Part shown: positions 18,821 to 28,213 of the stretch, in pieces
How positions within the stretch are numbered: the stretch's first letter is position 1
Layout: every line of letters begins with the position of its first letter
Source: HKCCE3408 sp039191215
GTDB lineage: Bacteria; Pseudomonadota; Alphaproteobacteria; Rhodobacterales; Rhodobacteraceae
Direction of reading: 5' to 3'
DNA: 64,000 bases
NCBI GenBank assembly: GCA_039191215.1
Contig: JBCCXT010000004.1
Span: 1-64,000 of the forward strand
Translations under genes and position numbers: made by a program
The notes under the pieces: generated by a model
Databases searched by the model: none
Seen by the model: only the letters and a program-made list of their open reading frames with translations
What the model was told of the DNA's origin: nothing

Positions 18821-20350
18821 ATGCGCGGGCCGCACAATATCTGGCGCGTTGTCAGGACGGGGGCGACGTTCGCCCGCTCCGGCGCGCTTCGCGTTGTGCT
18901 TGAGGCGCTCAATGCGCCGCCCGCTTTGCGGCTGGCCGCGCGGATTTTGTCGTCGCCCTTTGCCTGGTTGGGCCTGAAGGGCGACCCGGACTTGCCGCCG
19001 GTGACGCGCGCGCTGACGGCACTGGGTCCGGCCTATATCAAATTTGGCCAGATTCTTTCGACGCGGCCCGATGTGGTCGGGGCAGAACTTGCGACCCAGC
19101 TTCGGGTATTGCAAGACAAACTGCCGCCCTTTCCGACCGAAACGGCTAAACGCGTCATCTCGTCTGAACTTGAACAACCCGTCGAGACGCTGTTTTCGGA
19201 ATTCTCCGAACCGGTCGCGGCGGCCTCTATCGCGCAGGTCCACAAGGCGCGCCTGGCAAGCACAGGCCAGGAGGTCGCGGTCAAAGTGCTGCGGCCCGGG
19301 ATAGCGCGGGCCTTTCGCCTTGATATCGATGCGTTCTACCTGATCGCCTGGTTGGTGGAGACCTTGGCCCCGGGCGCCCGGCGGCTACGACCCACCGATG
19401 TGATTGCCCATTTTGAGGGCATCGTTCTCAACGAGCTCGACCTGCGCATCGAGGCGGCGGCGGCGGGGGAATTTGCCGCCACCACGGCAAACGATGCGGG
19501 ATTTTTTGTACCTAAGGTGGAATGGTTTTTATCCGCGCGCCAGGTCATGACGCTGGAATGGGCCAAAGGGTTGCCCTACGGCGAGGTCGACGCCATCGCG
19601 GCGGCGGGGTTCGACACGCGCGAATTGGCTGCGCGGACCTTGCAGATGTTTTTGCGCCACGCGCTTCGGGATGGATACTTCCATGCCGATATGCATCAGG
19701 GCAATCTTAAGGTCGGCCCAACAGGTGAAATTGTCGCCGTCGATTTTGGCATCATGGGCAGGCTCGATGATTACACGCGCCGGGTTTATGCCGAGATCCT
19801 GATGGGCTTCATCCGCAAGGATTACAAACGCGTGGCCGAGGTGCACTTTGAGGCGGGCTATGTTTCGGCCGACCGCGATGTCGATGAGTTTGCCCAAGCC
19901 CTGCGATCGGTGGGCGAGCCGATTTTTGGGATGGATGCAAGCCGGATATCGATGGCGCGCCTTTTGGCCTATCTATTTGATGTCACAGAAAAGTTTGGGA
20001 TGGAGACGCGGACTGAGCTGATCTTGCTGCAACGCACGATGGTTGTGGTCGAAGGGGTTGCCCGTTCGCTTGATCCGACGATCAATATCTGGAATGTCGC
20101 CCGGCCTGTGGTCGAGGATTACATCTCACAGAACATCGGGCCAAAGGCGCTGTTGTCAGATTTGGTCCGTACCGCACGCGTCTTGTCGCGTTTCGGGCCG
20201 CGCCTGCCGCAACTGGCGGAAGCAGCACTGATGTCCCAATCCGCCCCGAAAGAGCCCGAGCCCGGCATGCGCTGGCGCGACCGCGCGATCTGGCTGGCTG
20301 CAGGCGCGCTGGGCGGGGCTTTGTTGGTCCTGGTGGGCAGCTTGCTTTAG
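18821..20350 (+). CDS. ubiB: Ubiquinone biosynthesis kinase-like protein UbiB
   Basis: The 509-residue ABC1/ADCK-type atypical kinase has the KxGQ motif (YIKFGQILSTRPD), the alanine-rich loop replacing the usual glycine-rich one (AAASIAQVHKA), the catalytic-loop equivalent GYFHADMHQGN and the metal-binding VDFGIMG. Two hydrophobic segments at the C-terminus (WLAAGALGGALLVLVGSLL) anchor it in the inner membrane. It supports ubiquinone synthesis together with UbiE, encoded just upstream. Confidence 0.95.
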   Translation: MRGPHNIWRVVRTGATFARSGALRVVLEALNAPPALRLAARILSSPFAWLGLKGDPDLPPVTRALTALGPAYIKFGQILSTRPDVVGAELATQLRVLQDKLPPFPTETAKRVISSELEQPVETLFSEFSEPVAAASIAQVHKARLASTGQEVAVKVLRPGIARAFRLDIDAFYLIAWLVETLAPGARRLRPTDVIAHFEGIVLNELDLRIEAAAAGEFAATTANDAGFFVPKVEWFLSARQVMTLEWAKGLPYGEVDAIAAAGFDTRELAARTLQMFLRHALRDGYFHADMHQGNLKVGPTGEIVAVDFGIMGRLDDYTRRVYAEILMGFIRKDYKRVAEVHFEAGYVSADRDVDEFAQALRSVGEPIFGMDASRISMARLLAYLFDVTEKFGMETRTELILLQRTMVVVEGVARSLDPTINIWNVARPVVEDYISQNIGPKALLSDLVRTARVLSRFGPRLPQLAEAALMSQSAPKEPEPGMRWRDRAIWLAAGALGGALLVLVGSLL

Positions 20351-20391
20351 GTGCCTCGCGTTCATTTACTGGCGCCCATTAGGCCTGGCTT

Positions 20392-21075
20392 TTAGGCCTC
20401 AGATGGTGCGCGTACGCCTTGCACATTGGCCGCGTTCACCTGCACGCCGCCGGTCAGCGTGACCCAAGTTTCACTGCCGCGTTGGAACGCCTCAAGCACT
20501 TGCGCGTAGACCTGGGCATCCTGCGTCTCGATCAACTCGCCATTGGCATAGGCCTCCATCGTGAAGCTATAGACGCCCTCAGGCAGATCGTTGCCTTCAT
20601 TGTCGAAGCCCAGGAAAGTCATCGGCTCGTCGGTCACCTCAACTTGCACGCGGCGCACCTCGAGCCCGTCCGCGTTTCGCACGACCAGTTGAACTTGGTC
20701 GGCGATGGTTGGCGGGTCGAGGCTGAGCGTGATCGGATCGCCATCGTAATAGGCGGGCATTTCGGCCCGCGCCTCCATCCCGATCCAGCCCGCAAGCTCG
20801 CCGATTGAGGACAGCTGGAAACCGGCGGCCAGCCCCTCCAACAGCTCGTTCGTGCGCACCTGTTGCTCAACGCCCGAGAAGGTCGCCAATTGGGTCGCCA
20901 GGTCTTCGGAACTGATCGGGTTCAGCGGGTCCTGATTTTCCATCTGCGTCGTCAAAAGCGTCAGGAAGGCCTGGAAATCTGCGGTGATCAGATCTTGAGA
21001 AGCCGCGCTTTCAGGTGTCGATTGCGTCGCTGTTGTGCTGGTTTGCTGCGCGGTAGATTCGGTGATTGTGGTCAT
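20392..21075 (-). CDS. flgD: Flagellar hook assembly protein FlgD
   Basis: The 227-residue hook cap protein shows the conserved N-terminal part FLTLLTTQMENQDPLNP, followed by the region ending in FSGVEQ. A tudor/FnIII-like C-terminal region contains YSFTMEAYANG. FlgD caps the growing hook so that FlgE can polymerise. It lies 24 bases downstream of fliK in the same unit and is convergent with ubiB. Its N-terminus is Thr/Ser/Gln-rich, as usual for an exported protein. Confidence 0.93.
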   Translation of the reverse strand: MTTITESTAQQTSTTATQSTPESAASQDLITADFQAFLTLLTTQMENQDPLNPISSEDLATQLATFSGVEQQVRTNELLEGLAAGFQLSSIGELAGWIGMEARAEMPAYYDGDPITLSLDPPTIADQVQLVVRNADGLEVRRVQVEVTDEPMTFLGFDNEGNDLPEGVYSFTMEAYANGELIETQDAQVYAQVLEAFQRGSETWVTLTGGVQVNAANVQGVRAPSEA

Positions 21076-21099
21076 TTTGGTCCCTCTGCTCGGCTAGGT

Positions 21100-22515
21100 T
21101 CAAAGGCGAAGATCAAGGCCGCCGCGCCCGGCGGTGGGCGATGCCAATCCGCCACTTGCCGCCGCCGTGTCGGCCCTGGCATCTGCGCGCAACGGTCCGC
21201 TGCCCGCCTCGGTGCTATCGCGGTCGGTCTGCGCTTCGCCCTCCGCTTCGCTTTGGAACCCGAAGCTCGCGTCGCTTAGGCCCTCGCGCGCAAATTCCTC
21301 CGCCAAGAGCTGCGCATTGCGGCGGAAGAGGTCGAGCGTTTCGGGGCGTTCGGCGGTGATCGTCAGGGCAAGGCCGCCCGCGACCTCCGTCACGATCATG
21401 CGCACGCGGCCGAGCTCTGGCGGATCAAGGGCAATCTCGGCGCCGGTATCGGTCATGATCACACCTTGGTCGCGGGGCAGCGCGGTGAGGATCTGCTGGG
21501 CGGCCTGTTGGGCGATTTGCGGCGCTGCCGCACCCGGCGCGGCGGATGCGCCTTGGATCGAGGCGCCTGTGCCGGCCTGCAGGGCCTGCAGCGGATCTTC
21601 AGCGATGGCGGCGTCCGCCTTACCAGCAGCGTCAATCAGCGCAGACGCGGCGAGGTTTGGATTTGCATTGGTTTGCGCCGCCCGGAACTGTGCTTGGGGC
21701 GCGGGTGCCGGTGCGTCTTTCGGCCCGATCCGCTCAGAGAGTTTGGGCTCTGGCTCGGCCTCCGGCTCGATCGCGGTGCCGTCGGGCAGGTTCACCGCCG
21801 TCGCGGTCGGGACTGGGGGAGCCGATGCTTGTGCCTGCCGTGCGGTCGCAACCGGCACGGCCACTGGGGCTAAGGGCGCGGGCGCAGGTTTGCCGATCTC
21901 CGCCGAGGCGTCGCGGCGCGTTAATGCGACGACGTCCAACTCCGGCTCAGCCGTATCGGCGGGGGGCGCTGCGGGGGCAGCGGCAAGCGTTGCCGTGTCC
22001 GTGGACGGCCGCGGCGCGGCTGTCTGTTGTGGCACTTGCGGCTGCGCTTGCCTGCCCAAAGGTGTCGGCACTTGTGGTCCAACGCGCAGGGGCAACTCGG
22101 CGATGGCCTCACCGTCGGCTGCCGGGGCCCGGGCTGCCGCCAAAGGTGCCGGGGCTTCCACATCCGGTGCGATCGGCGCTGCGGGTAGGATCGCCTGTTG
22201 CGCGGGCACGCCGGATTTCGGTGCCGGAATGTTTGATTGCTCTGTGTCAGTCACGGCAATCTCGGATGCGCGCGCGACGGGGGCTGCGATCACGGTAATC
22301 GCGCGTTCACCCAAATTGTCGCCGGACGGCTCCTCTCGCTTGGCGTCAGGCGTGTCGATGGCCGCAAGTGTATCAGCAAAACTGTCGCCATCCTCGGACG
22401 TGTCGCCATCCTGCGGCTCTGATGCTGTACGCCGGGCCGCATCCGGAATTACAGGCTTTTCGGGTGGTGCACTTGGCAGCGGTTGAACCGCAATAAATGG
22501 CGAAAACTCGGACAT
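21100..22515 (-). CDS. fliK: Flagellar hook-length control protein FliK
   Basis: The 471-residue protein has a long disordered Ala/Pro-rich N-terminal two-thirds (the ruler) and a C-terminal Flg_hook domain near 340-425. The latter contains LDPPELGRVRMIVTEVAGGLALTITAE-type sequence, read as the stretch after MTDTGAEIA. FliK measures hook length and switches FlhB specificity. The low-complexity part is poorly conserved in the family, so identity rests on the C-terminal domain and on flgD next to it. It is divergent from the flgJ-type gene. Confidence 0.85.
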   Translation of the reverse strand: MSEFSPFIAVQPLPSAPPEKPVIPDAARRTASEPQDGDTSEDGDSFADTLAAIDTPDAKREEPSGDNLGERAITVIAAPVARASEIAVTDTEQSNIPAPKSGVPAQQAILPAAPIAPDVEAPAPLAAARAPAADGEAIAELPLRVGPQVPTPLGRQAQPQVPQQTAAPRPSTDTATLAAAPAAPPADTAEPELDVVALTRRDASAEIGKPAPAPLAPVAVPVATARQAQASAPPVPTATAVNLPDGTAIEPEAEPEPKLSERIGPKDAPAPAPQAQFRAAQTNANPNLAASALIDAAGKADAAIAEDPLQALQAGTGASIQGASAAPGAAAPQIAQQAAQQILTALPRDQGVIMTDTGAEIALDPPELGRVRMIVTEVAGGLALTITAERPETLDLFRRNAQLLAEEFAREGLSDASFGFQSEAEGEAQTDRDSTEAGSGPLRADARADTAAASGGLASPTAGRGGLDLRL

Positions 22516-22567
22516 GATAAACCGCCTTCAGACTTCTGTCAGACAGCGCCCAATTAGTTCGGCGATC

Positions 22568-22582
22568 TTACCGAATATTTAC
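22568..22582 (+). promoter_or_regulatory. Weak CtrA-like box between fliK and flgJ-type gene
   Basis: TTAC-N7-TTAC at 22568-22582 resembles the CtrA consensus TTAA-N7-TTAA with one mismatch in each half. It lies in the divergent intergenic region. Alone it is weak; it is listed because closer matches occur near other flagellar operons here. Confidence 0.2.
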
Positions 22583-22631
22583 TCCCACCGGTTTATCGCG
22601 GCGCAAATTAGGTTGAATTGCGAGAATCGCG

Positions 22632-22955
22632 ATGTCTGAAATACTGGGCCCCCCGACCCCATTTTCACGGGCAGAATTGCGCTCGGACGCAACAGCGCCG
22701 CTGCCGCGTGACGAGCAGCGCGAGCTACAGCTGCGCGCCGCCGCACAGGAACTGGAAGCCGCCTTCCTGTCGGAAATGCTCAAACAAGCCAGGTTCGGCG
22801 AGGCACGCGGCGCCTTTGGCGGCGGGGTCGGAGAAGAACAATTTGCCTCGTTCCTGCGCGATGAACATGCCCGCGCCATTACGGCAAATGGCGGCATCGG
22901 GCTGTCAGAACAGATCTTCAACGCCCTTGTCGCCCGCACAGAAGGAGAAGTGTGA
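22632..22955 (+). CDS. Rod-binding protein (FlgJ N-terminal type)
   Basis: The 107-residue protein corresponds only to the rod-binding half of FlgJ, with the family's AAQELEAAFLSEMLKQARF helix and a QFASFLRDEHARAI segment. The muramidase half of enterobacterial FlgJ is absent, which is common in alphaproteobacteria. A separate transglycosylase gene at 37.1-37.8 kb may supply that activity. It starts a plus-strand pair with the next gene. Confidence 0.85.
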   Translation: MSEILGPPTPFSRAELRSDATAPLPRDEQRELQLRAAAQELEAAFLSEMLKQARFGEARGAFGGGVGEEQFASFLRDEHARAITANGGIGLSEQIFNALVARTEGEV

Positions 22956-23275
22956 TGTCGTCCGACCGTGTCATCCAAAAAGTGGAAGACCTATTGAAAA
23001 CGCAAGCGGGATACTTGCGCGACGGAGATTTGACGCGCGCCTTATCCATCGCACCGAAACTTGACCGCTTGATCGACCGGTTGGAGGCAGTGCCGCCGAA
23101 AAACACGGATGGTTTAAAGGCCCTCAACGGCCAGGCGACGCGCAATTCGGAGCTGATCTCGGCTGCAAAACGCGGCATAGAGGCTGCCCGCGCCATGCTG
23201 GTGCCGCGCACGGATACCGGTTTTCAATCCTACGATGCGGCGGGCCGGTCGACCCGTATCGGGCCGCAGAGCTAG
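22955..23275 (+). CDS. Small helical flagellar protein, possibly FlgN-like chaperone
   Basis: The 106-residue product is predicted mainly helical and shows no clear domain signature by eye. ATG 22955 is used because AAGGAG lies seven bases upstream; GTG 22952 is too close to it. The start overlaps the stop of the flgJ-type gene (TGATG), implying coupled translation. Size, helicity and position suggest a FlgN-type chaperone for hook-filament proteins, but that is inference. Confidence 0.6.
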   Translation: MSSDRVIQKVEDLLKTQAGYLRDGDLTRALSIAPKLDRLIDRLEAVPPKNTDGLKALNGQATRNSELISAAKRGIEAARAMLVPRTDTGFQSYDAAGRSTRIGPQS

Positions 23276-23356
23276 AAACGGCCCGCACCGGTTTCGCGCT
23301 GCCGCGACGACTTTCGAAAAAGTGGAAGTGAATTCCCGCCGGATCGCCGATCTCCG

Positions 23357-23371
23357 TTAAGCTCCCGTTTA
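23357..23371 (+). promoter_or_regulatory. CtrA-like box upstream of fliC
   Basis: TTAA-gctcccg-TTTA matches the CtrA consensus TTAA-N7-TTAA with one mismatch and lies about 170 bases upstream of the flagellin start. The 265-base gap before fliC (23276-23540) otherwise holds no gene. AAGGAAAT just before the ATG is the fliC ribosome-binding site. Confidence 0.3.
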
Positions 23372-23540
23372 GGTCTCGGGCGTCATGGTCGCGCCCGCAC
23401 CGACACTCGGTGGCGTGGCCCCAAAAACTCTTGGTCACACACGTCAGAACGGCGTTCCGTCCCGCCCCGCCAGCAGACCCGCTGTAGGGGCGTTCTTGAC
23501 ACCCGGCGTAAAACAAGCGCCGCCAACAAGGAAATGACAT

Positions 23541-25061
23541 ATGTCTATTCTGACGAATACCAGCGCCATGGTCGCGCTGCAGACCCTTAAGTCGGTCAAC
23601 ATGAACCTCGAGGGCATTCAGTCCGAAATCTCCACCGGTAAGTCCATCGCATCTGCACGCGACAACTCTGCCGTTTGGGCCATCTCGAAAGTGATGGAAT
23701 CGGATGTGAAGGGTTTCGAGGCCATCTCTGAATCGTTGTCTTTGGGTGAATCGACGATTGCAGTTGCGCGGAACGCGTCTGAAACGGTCACCGATCTGTT
23801 GACCGACATGAAGGCGAAGATCGTCGCGGCGCAGGAATCGAACGTTGACCGGACAAAGATCCAGACCGACATCGAAGCCTTGGCCGACCAGATCCAGTCG
23901 GTGACGGGCGCTGCTCAGTTCAACGGCCTGAACCTGGTGACGGGTTTTGACGATGTGAACATCCTGTCCTCGCTTGACCGAGCGGAAGACGGTTCTGTCA
24001 CGTCCTCAGACATCACGATCAACCGCCAGGACTTGAGCCTTCAGGAAGGTTCACTCGGCACTGGTGCCGGTTTGACTGACCTGTCTGCCAACATCACTGA
24101 ATCGAGCCTTACGATTTCGAGCGCTGCGGTCCGTAACGACGGCGCTGCCGTGCCGACGGCTGCTGACATCTCGATGACCGGCGACTTCAGCACGCGTTCG
24201 CTGTCCTTCGACATCGCAGGCACCACGGTTTCATTTGGTGTCGGTGAATTGGATGCGACCAACACGGTTGCTGCACAGCAGGTGGCTGACGCCATCAACG
24301 CTGCACAGGTTGAGGGCATCTCCGTCGTCAACAACGCAGGTACCCTGGAATTTGCGTCCGTACGGAACTTCGAGCAGGTCACCGTGAATACGACGCTTGG
24401 TGGTACCGGTGGTACGCTTGGTGTCGCGTCTGTGACTTTGGACCAGCGTGCAGAGAGCTTCACGTTCTCAAACGCCAACGTCAATGAAGGTGACGGTTAT
24501 CAGCTCGCTCTATCTGGTGGTGTTGTTGCGACCTATGTGGCCGCGGCTGGCGAGACGATGGAAGACGTTGCCAAAGGCTTGAAAGCAGCCATCGACGCTG
24601 ATCAGGACGCCAACCTGAGCACTCAGGTTGTTCAGGTCGCCAACGAGTGGGTGTTGAACATCGCAACTGATGGTGCGGTGAACGAAACTGTGACGATCAC
24701 TGCCAACGATGATGTCAACGATAACGCCATCATCACCGGTGGTTTGGCAGGTCTCGACAAGATCGACGTGACAACGAACGAAGGTGCCAATGCGGCGCTG
24801 GATAACATTGAAACGCTGATCCAGAACTCGATCGACGCAGCAGCCGAGTTCGGTTCTGCTCAAGGTCGGATCGAGACGCAGTCGACCTTCATCTCGAACC
24901 TGACCGACAGCCTCAAGGCTGGTATCGGCTCGCTCGTTGACGCCGACCTCGAAGCAGCCTCGGCACGTTTGCAGGCACTGCAGGTGCAGCAGCAGCTGGC
25001 AACCCAGTCGCTGTCCATCGCCAACCAGGCGCCGCAGTCGGTCCTGTCGCTCTTCCGGTAA
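23541..25061 (+). CDS. fliC: Flagellin
   Basis: The 506-residue filament protein has conserved D0/D1 ends: MSILTNTSAMVALQTLKSVN at the N-terminus, then IQSEISTGKSIASARDNSAVW, and a C-terminal helix with SARLQALQVQQQLATQSLSIANQAPQSVLSL-type sequence. The middle (about 150-420) is a variable surface domain rich in Thr, Ala and Gly. It lacks cysteine, as usual. Codon use is strongly biased toward a few codons (for example GGT, GTT, GAC), in keeping with very high expression. flaF and flbT follow downstream. Confidence 0.96.
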   Translation: MSILTNTSAMVALQTLKSVNMNLEGIQSEISTGKSIASARDNSAVWAISKVMESDVKGFEAISESLSLGESTIAVARNASETVTDLLTDMKAKIVAAQESNVDRTKIQTDIEALADQIQSVTGAAQFNGLNLVTGFDDVNILSSLDRAEDGSVTSSDITINRQDLSLQEGSLGTGAGLTDLSANITESSLTISSAAVRNDGAAVPTAADISMTGDFSTRSLSFDIAGTTVSFGVGELDATNTVAAQQVADAINAAQVEGISVVNNAGTLEFASVRNFEQVTVNTTLGGTGGTLGVASVTLDQRAESFTFSNANVNEGDGYQLALSGGVVATYVAAAGETMEDVAKGLKAAIDADQDANLSTQVVQVANEWVLNIATDGAVNETVTITANDDVNDNAIITGGLAGLDKIDVTTNEGANAALDNIETLIQNSIDAAAEFGSAQGRIETQSTFISNLTDSLKAGIGSLVDADLEAASARLQALQVQQQLATQSLSIANQAPQSVLSLFR

Positions 25062-25072
25062 TGTCCGGCTCG

Positions 25073-25097
25073 CGGTCGGGGCCTTCCGCCCCGGCCG
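25073..25097 (+). terminator. Hairpin between fliC and flaF
   Basis: Bases 25073-25082 pair with 25088-25097 (ten pairs including one G-T) around a five-base CTTCC loop, starting 12 bases after the fliC stop. There is no strong T run. It may terminate most fliC transcripts and let a fraction read on into flaF and flbT, or protect the fliC mRNA 3' end. Confidence 0.45.
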
Positions 25098-25144
25098 CAC
25101 CCTTATAGGCCTACTATTGTTCTCGACCGGAAGGATTCCGTCCC

Positions 25145-25519
25145 GTGTACTCGTCTCATCTCGCCCAGGCCGCTTATGCTCAACCTTCCTCGCCGGTCCG
25201 TTCAGACCGTGGCACCGAATACGCCGCATTTGAGCGCATCACGGCAAAGCTCAAGCAGGCCGAACTGGGAAAAGTGCCGTTTAACGCCCGGGTCGGAGCG
25301 ATCCACGACAATCGCCGCCTATGGACCATTCTGGCCACCGATGTGCTTGACGCCGAAAACGGTCTTTCTGACCAGATGCGCGCGCAAATCGTTTATCTTT
25401 ACGAATTCACCCAGTCCCATAGCCGTGCCGTTCTGAGGGATGGCGCATCGCTCGAGCCGCTGATTGAGGTCAACACGGCGGTCATGCGGGGCCTGCGCGG
25501 TGAGAAAGGAACGCCATGA
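25145..25519 (+). CDS. flaF: Flagellar biosynthesis regulator FlaF
   Basis: The 124-residue product matches FlaF, an alphaproteobacterial protein needed for flagellin synthesis and export. The family-type segments are a Tyr/Ala-rich N-terminus, RGTEYAAFERITAKL, and the C-terminal YLYEFTQSHSRAVL. The start is GTG at 25145. The end overlaps the flbT start by four bases (ATGA), implying coupled translation. Confidence 0.88.
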   Translation: MYSSHLAQAAYAQPSSPVRSDRGTEYAAFERITAKLKQAELGKVPFNARVGAIHDNRRLWTILATDVLDAENGLSDQMRAQIVYLYEFTQSHSRAVLRDGASLEPLIEVNTAVMRGLRGEKGTP

Positions 25520-25929
25520 GCGGCCTTGTCCTAAAACTGAGCCCGAAAGAGCGTGTGTTGATCAATGGTGCCGTTATCGAAAACGGCGACCGCCGCTCGC
25601 GCCTGTCGATCATGACACCGGGCGCAAACATTCTTCGATTACGCGACGCAATCCACCCCGATGAGGTGACAACGCCGGTTCGTCGGGTGTGCTATATCGC
25701 GCAACTGGTCTTGTCCGGTGACACAGATCTCGAGGATGCAAAGATGCAGATCCTGCGCGGGATCGAACAGCTTAGCCAGGTGTTCACCGATGCCGATAGC
25801 CGCGCACAGCTTGGCGCGGCCACCGACCAGATCGTCGCGGGCAACGCCTATCAAGCGCTCAAGGCTCTGCGCGCGCTGCTGCCGCGCGAAGAACGTCTGC
25901 TGGCAGCGGGCAGCGGATTGGCGACATGA
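25516..25929 (+). CDS. flbT: Flagellar biosynthesis repressor FlbT
   Basis: The 137-residue protein has the FlbT pattern: LVLKLSPKERVLINGAVIENGDRRSRL, the region DAIHPDEVTTPVRR, and YIAQLVLSGD. In Caulobacter FlbT binds the flagellin mRNA leader and destabilises it, opposing FlaF. Its place directly after fliC-flaF supports the same role. The stop overlaps the next start (ATGA). Confidence 0.9.
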   Translation: MSGLVLKLSPKERVLINGAVIENGDRRSRLSIMTPGANILRLRDAIHPDEVTTPVRRVCYIAQLVLSGDTDLEDAKMQILRGIEQLSQVFTDADSRAQLGAATDQIVAGNAYQALKALRALLPREERLLAAGSGLAT

Positions 25930-26729
25930 GTTTTCAACCCGTTGTGCCACTTTCCGGCATGGCCGGTTGGGCGTTTCTCAGCAAAACGCTTGACGCCCAG
26001 ACCGAGGCCTATTCGCGTGCGCCGATCAATGCCCGTGACATGGAGTATTTCCGTGAAAACATAGGCCAGGTTTTCACCGCAGAAGAGCTCGTCTCGGATT
26101 ACCGTCTGTTGCGCGTGGCACTGGGCGCGTATGGCCTGCAAGAGGATCTGCCGAACCGGGCCTTTGTTCGGACTATCCTGGCGGACGGAACAACCGATCC
26201 CGAAGCGCTGTCCAATCGCCTTGCCGATAAGCGCTACAGCGCCTTTTCTGAGGCCTTCGGCTTTGGTGAGGTGGCGCTGCCCAAGACCCTAGAGACGGGA
26301 TTTGCCGACACGATCCTGGCGCGTTTTGAGCGGCAGGAGTTTGAGCGCGCCGTGGGCGAACAAAACAACGACATGCGGCTTGCCCTGAACCTGCAGCGCG
26401 AATTGCCGGAGATCCTGTCCGAGGGGTTGGAAAACGACAATGCCTGGCTGACCGTCATGGGCAACCCGCCGCTGCGCTCCGCGTTTGAAACAGCACTTGG
26501 CCTCCCTGAAAGCTTCGGTCTGATCGATATCGACCAGCAGTTGGAGACGCTGAAAGACCGCGCGAGGTCGATCTTGGGCACGGACAATCTGAGCGAAATC
26601 GCGACCGATGACGGGATCGAAAACGTTATCCAAAATTATCTTGGCCGCGCCCAGATCGCGAGCGTGACCAACATTGCCTCGCCTGCGGCCATTGCGGTGA
26701 CCCTGCTCGCACCGATTGCCGGTCAGTAA
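25926..26729 (+). CDS. DUF1217 domain protein in the flagellin operon
   Basis: The 267-residue protein begins MSFQPVVPLSGMAGWAFLSKT, with a long helical body. It corresponds to the DUF1217 family found in alphaproteobacterial flagellar clusters. The function is unknown. Co-translation with flbT (four-base overlap) ties it to flagellin expression or filament assembly. No signal peptide or membrane segment is visible apart from a hydrophobic C-terminal tail (PAAIAVTLLAPIAG). Confidence 0.75.
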   Translation: MSFQPVVPLSGMAGWAFLSKTLDAQTEAYSRAPINARDMEYFRENIGQVFTAEELVSDYRLLRVALGAYGLQEDLPNRAFVRTILADGTTDPEALSNRLADKRYSAFSEAFGFGEVALPKTLETGFADTILARFERQEFERAVGEQNNDMRLALNLQRELPEILSEGLENDNAWLTVMGNPPLRSAFETALGLPESFGLIDIDQQLETLKDRARSILGTDNLSEIATDDGIENVIQNYLGRAQIASVTNIASPAAIAVTLLAPIAGQ

Positions 26730-26753
26730 ACGCCCGTATCTTCGATGCGCCCA

Positions 26754-26798
26754 AGCGCCCGGACGATGGCTCCCTTTGGGGGCCTGAGGACGGGCGCT
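26754..26798. terminator. Inverted repeat between convergent DUF1217 gene and fliI
   Basis: AGCGCCCG (26754-26761) and CGGGCGCT (26791-26798) form a perfect eight-base stem around a 29-base loop in the 76-base gap between the two convergent stops. It could terminate transcription from either side. Confidence 0.35.
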
Positions 26799-26805
26799 CA
26801 CCCCT

Positions 26806-28125
26806 TTATGCGGCAGCGGAGACTCCTTCTTCCAGGATGGCCCGCAACTGAGAGAATGCCTCAGACTGCCCCTCACTGGGTTGGGCCAAAAAGGCATCAA
26901 GCTTCGGCCATAGGCGTACGGCGGCATCACTGACCGGGTCCTGGCCTTCGGCATAAAGCCCGGCCTGAAGCATCAATTCGACCTTGTCATAGGCACCCAG
27001 CAAGTGGCGCGCTTTGGTGATCAGGCGAAACTCGTCCACTTCGGCGGCCTTTGGCAGGGCACGGCTTACCGACCGCAACAGATCGATCGCCGGGTATCGC
27101 CCGCGCTCAGCGATCTTGCGGTCAAGCACAACATGGCCGTCCAGCACCCCACGCAGAACATCCGCAACCGGACCTTCCATGTCCGATCCTGCGACAAGCA
27201 CAGTCATGATGGCCGTGATGTCACCTTGGCCGCGCGCGCCGGGGCCGGCGCGTTCGCACAAGCCCATAACGGCCTGCGGCATCGAGGCCGGGAAATCGCC
27301 GTATCCCGGTGGCTCACCACCGGCAGCCGCGACTTCGCGATAGGCCTCGGCAAAGCGTGTAATCGAATCAGCGAGCAAAAGGACATGTTTGCCCTGATCG
27401 CGGAAATGCTCTGCCACGGCCATTGTTGTCATGGCCGCGCGCGCGCGCGTCAGCGCCGGTTGATCAGAGGTTGCCGCGACAACAACCGAGCGCGCCAGCC
27501 CCTCCGGTCCCAATGCGTCTTCGATGAATTCGCGAACCTCACGGCCGCGTTCACCGATCATGCCAATGACAACAACATCCGCTTCGATCCCGCGCGCAAG
27601 TGCAGAAAGCAGCCGCGACTTGCCGACGCCGGATCCAGCAAAAAGCCCGATGCGCTGCCCGCGCACAATCGGCAGCAATGTGTCAAACACCGCAAGCCCT
27701 GTGCCCAGGCGTGTGCCCAGGGCGCGCCGCTCGGTCGCGGCTGGCGGGCTGCCAGCAAGACCGCGGTCTTCTGGGCCTGGGTCAAGTGGGCCGCCATCAA
27801 GCGGATTGCCGTCCGGATCGATGACACGGCCGATCCAACTGTCTGACGGCGCGATTCTGCGCGGGCCGATATGGCGCACGCGTTGGCCCAGCCTCAGACC
27901 CTCCATCGGCCCATCGACCATCACACCTGCCTGCTGGCCGCTCATCTTCAGTATCTCTCCGGTCAGCCCGGAGGGCAGGCCGACCGCGTCGCCAAGCGCT
28001 GCCACCCGGCCCAGGCCTTCTATCTCCACACCCATCGGTGAAAGCGCCACGATCTCGCCGCTTGTCCATACCGGTTCGATCCGGCGAAGACGGCTGACAA
28101 GCGGGGCGAAAAGGTCGTTCGACAT
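26806..28125 (-). CDS. fliI: Flagellum-specific ATPase FliI
   Basis: The 439-residue ATPase of the export apparatus resembles F1 beta. It has Walker A AGSGVGKS (163-170), the catalytic region MIGERGREVREF, Walker B VLLLADSITRFAEAYRE and the ADVLRGVLDGHVVLDRKIAERGRYPAID stretch, read as separate motifs. It energises unfolding of export substrates with FliH. It stands alone on the minus strand, divergent from the flgB operon. Confidence 0.94.
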   Translation of the reverse strand: MSNDLFAPLVSRLRRIEPVWTSGEIVALSPMGVEIEGLGRVAALGDAVGLPSGLTGEILKMSGQQAGVMVDGPMEGLRLGQRVRHIGPRRIAPSDSWIGRVIDPDGNPLDGGPLDPGPEDRGLAGSPPAATERRALGTRLGTGLAVFDTLLPIVRGQRIGLFAGSGVGKSRLLSALARGIEADVVVIGMIGERGREVREFIEDALGPEGLARSVVVAATSDQPALTRARAAMTTMAVAEHFRDQGKHVLLLADSITRFAEAYREVAAAGGEPPGYGDFPASMPQAVMGLCERAGPGARGQGDITAIMTVLVAGSDMEGPVADVLRGVLDGHVVLDRKIAERGRYPAIDLLRSVSRALPKAAEVDEFRLITKARHLLGAYDKVELMLQAGLYAEGQDPVSDAAVRLWPKLDAFLAQPSEGQSEAFSQLRAILEEGVSAAA

Positions 28126-28213
28126 GCAAGGGGCTCCTTTCGGGCGCTGCCCTTACCGTTCCTAAAGGAATCACCGTTAAGCCGCGGTGTATCCGATCGA
28201 GGGAGAAGCCCCG

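Noticed and set aside
21134..22486. 450-codon plus-strand frame opposite fliK
   Set aside because: Its Ala/Ser/Gly-rich product reflects the low-complexity GC-rich fliK sequence; fliK itself has a recognisable C-terminal domain.
27004..27846. 280-codon plus-strand frame opposite fliI
   Set aside because: fliI is unambiguous on the other strand and the antisense product has no motifs.
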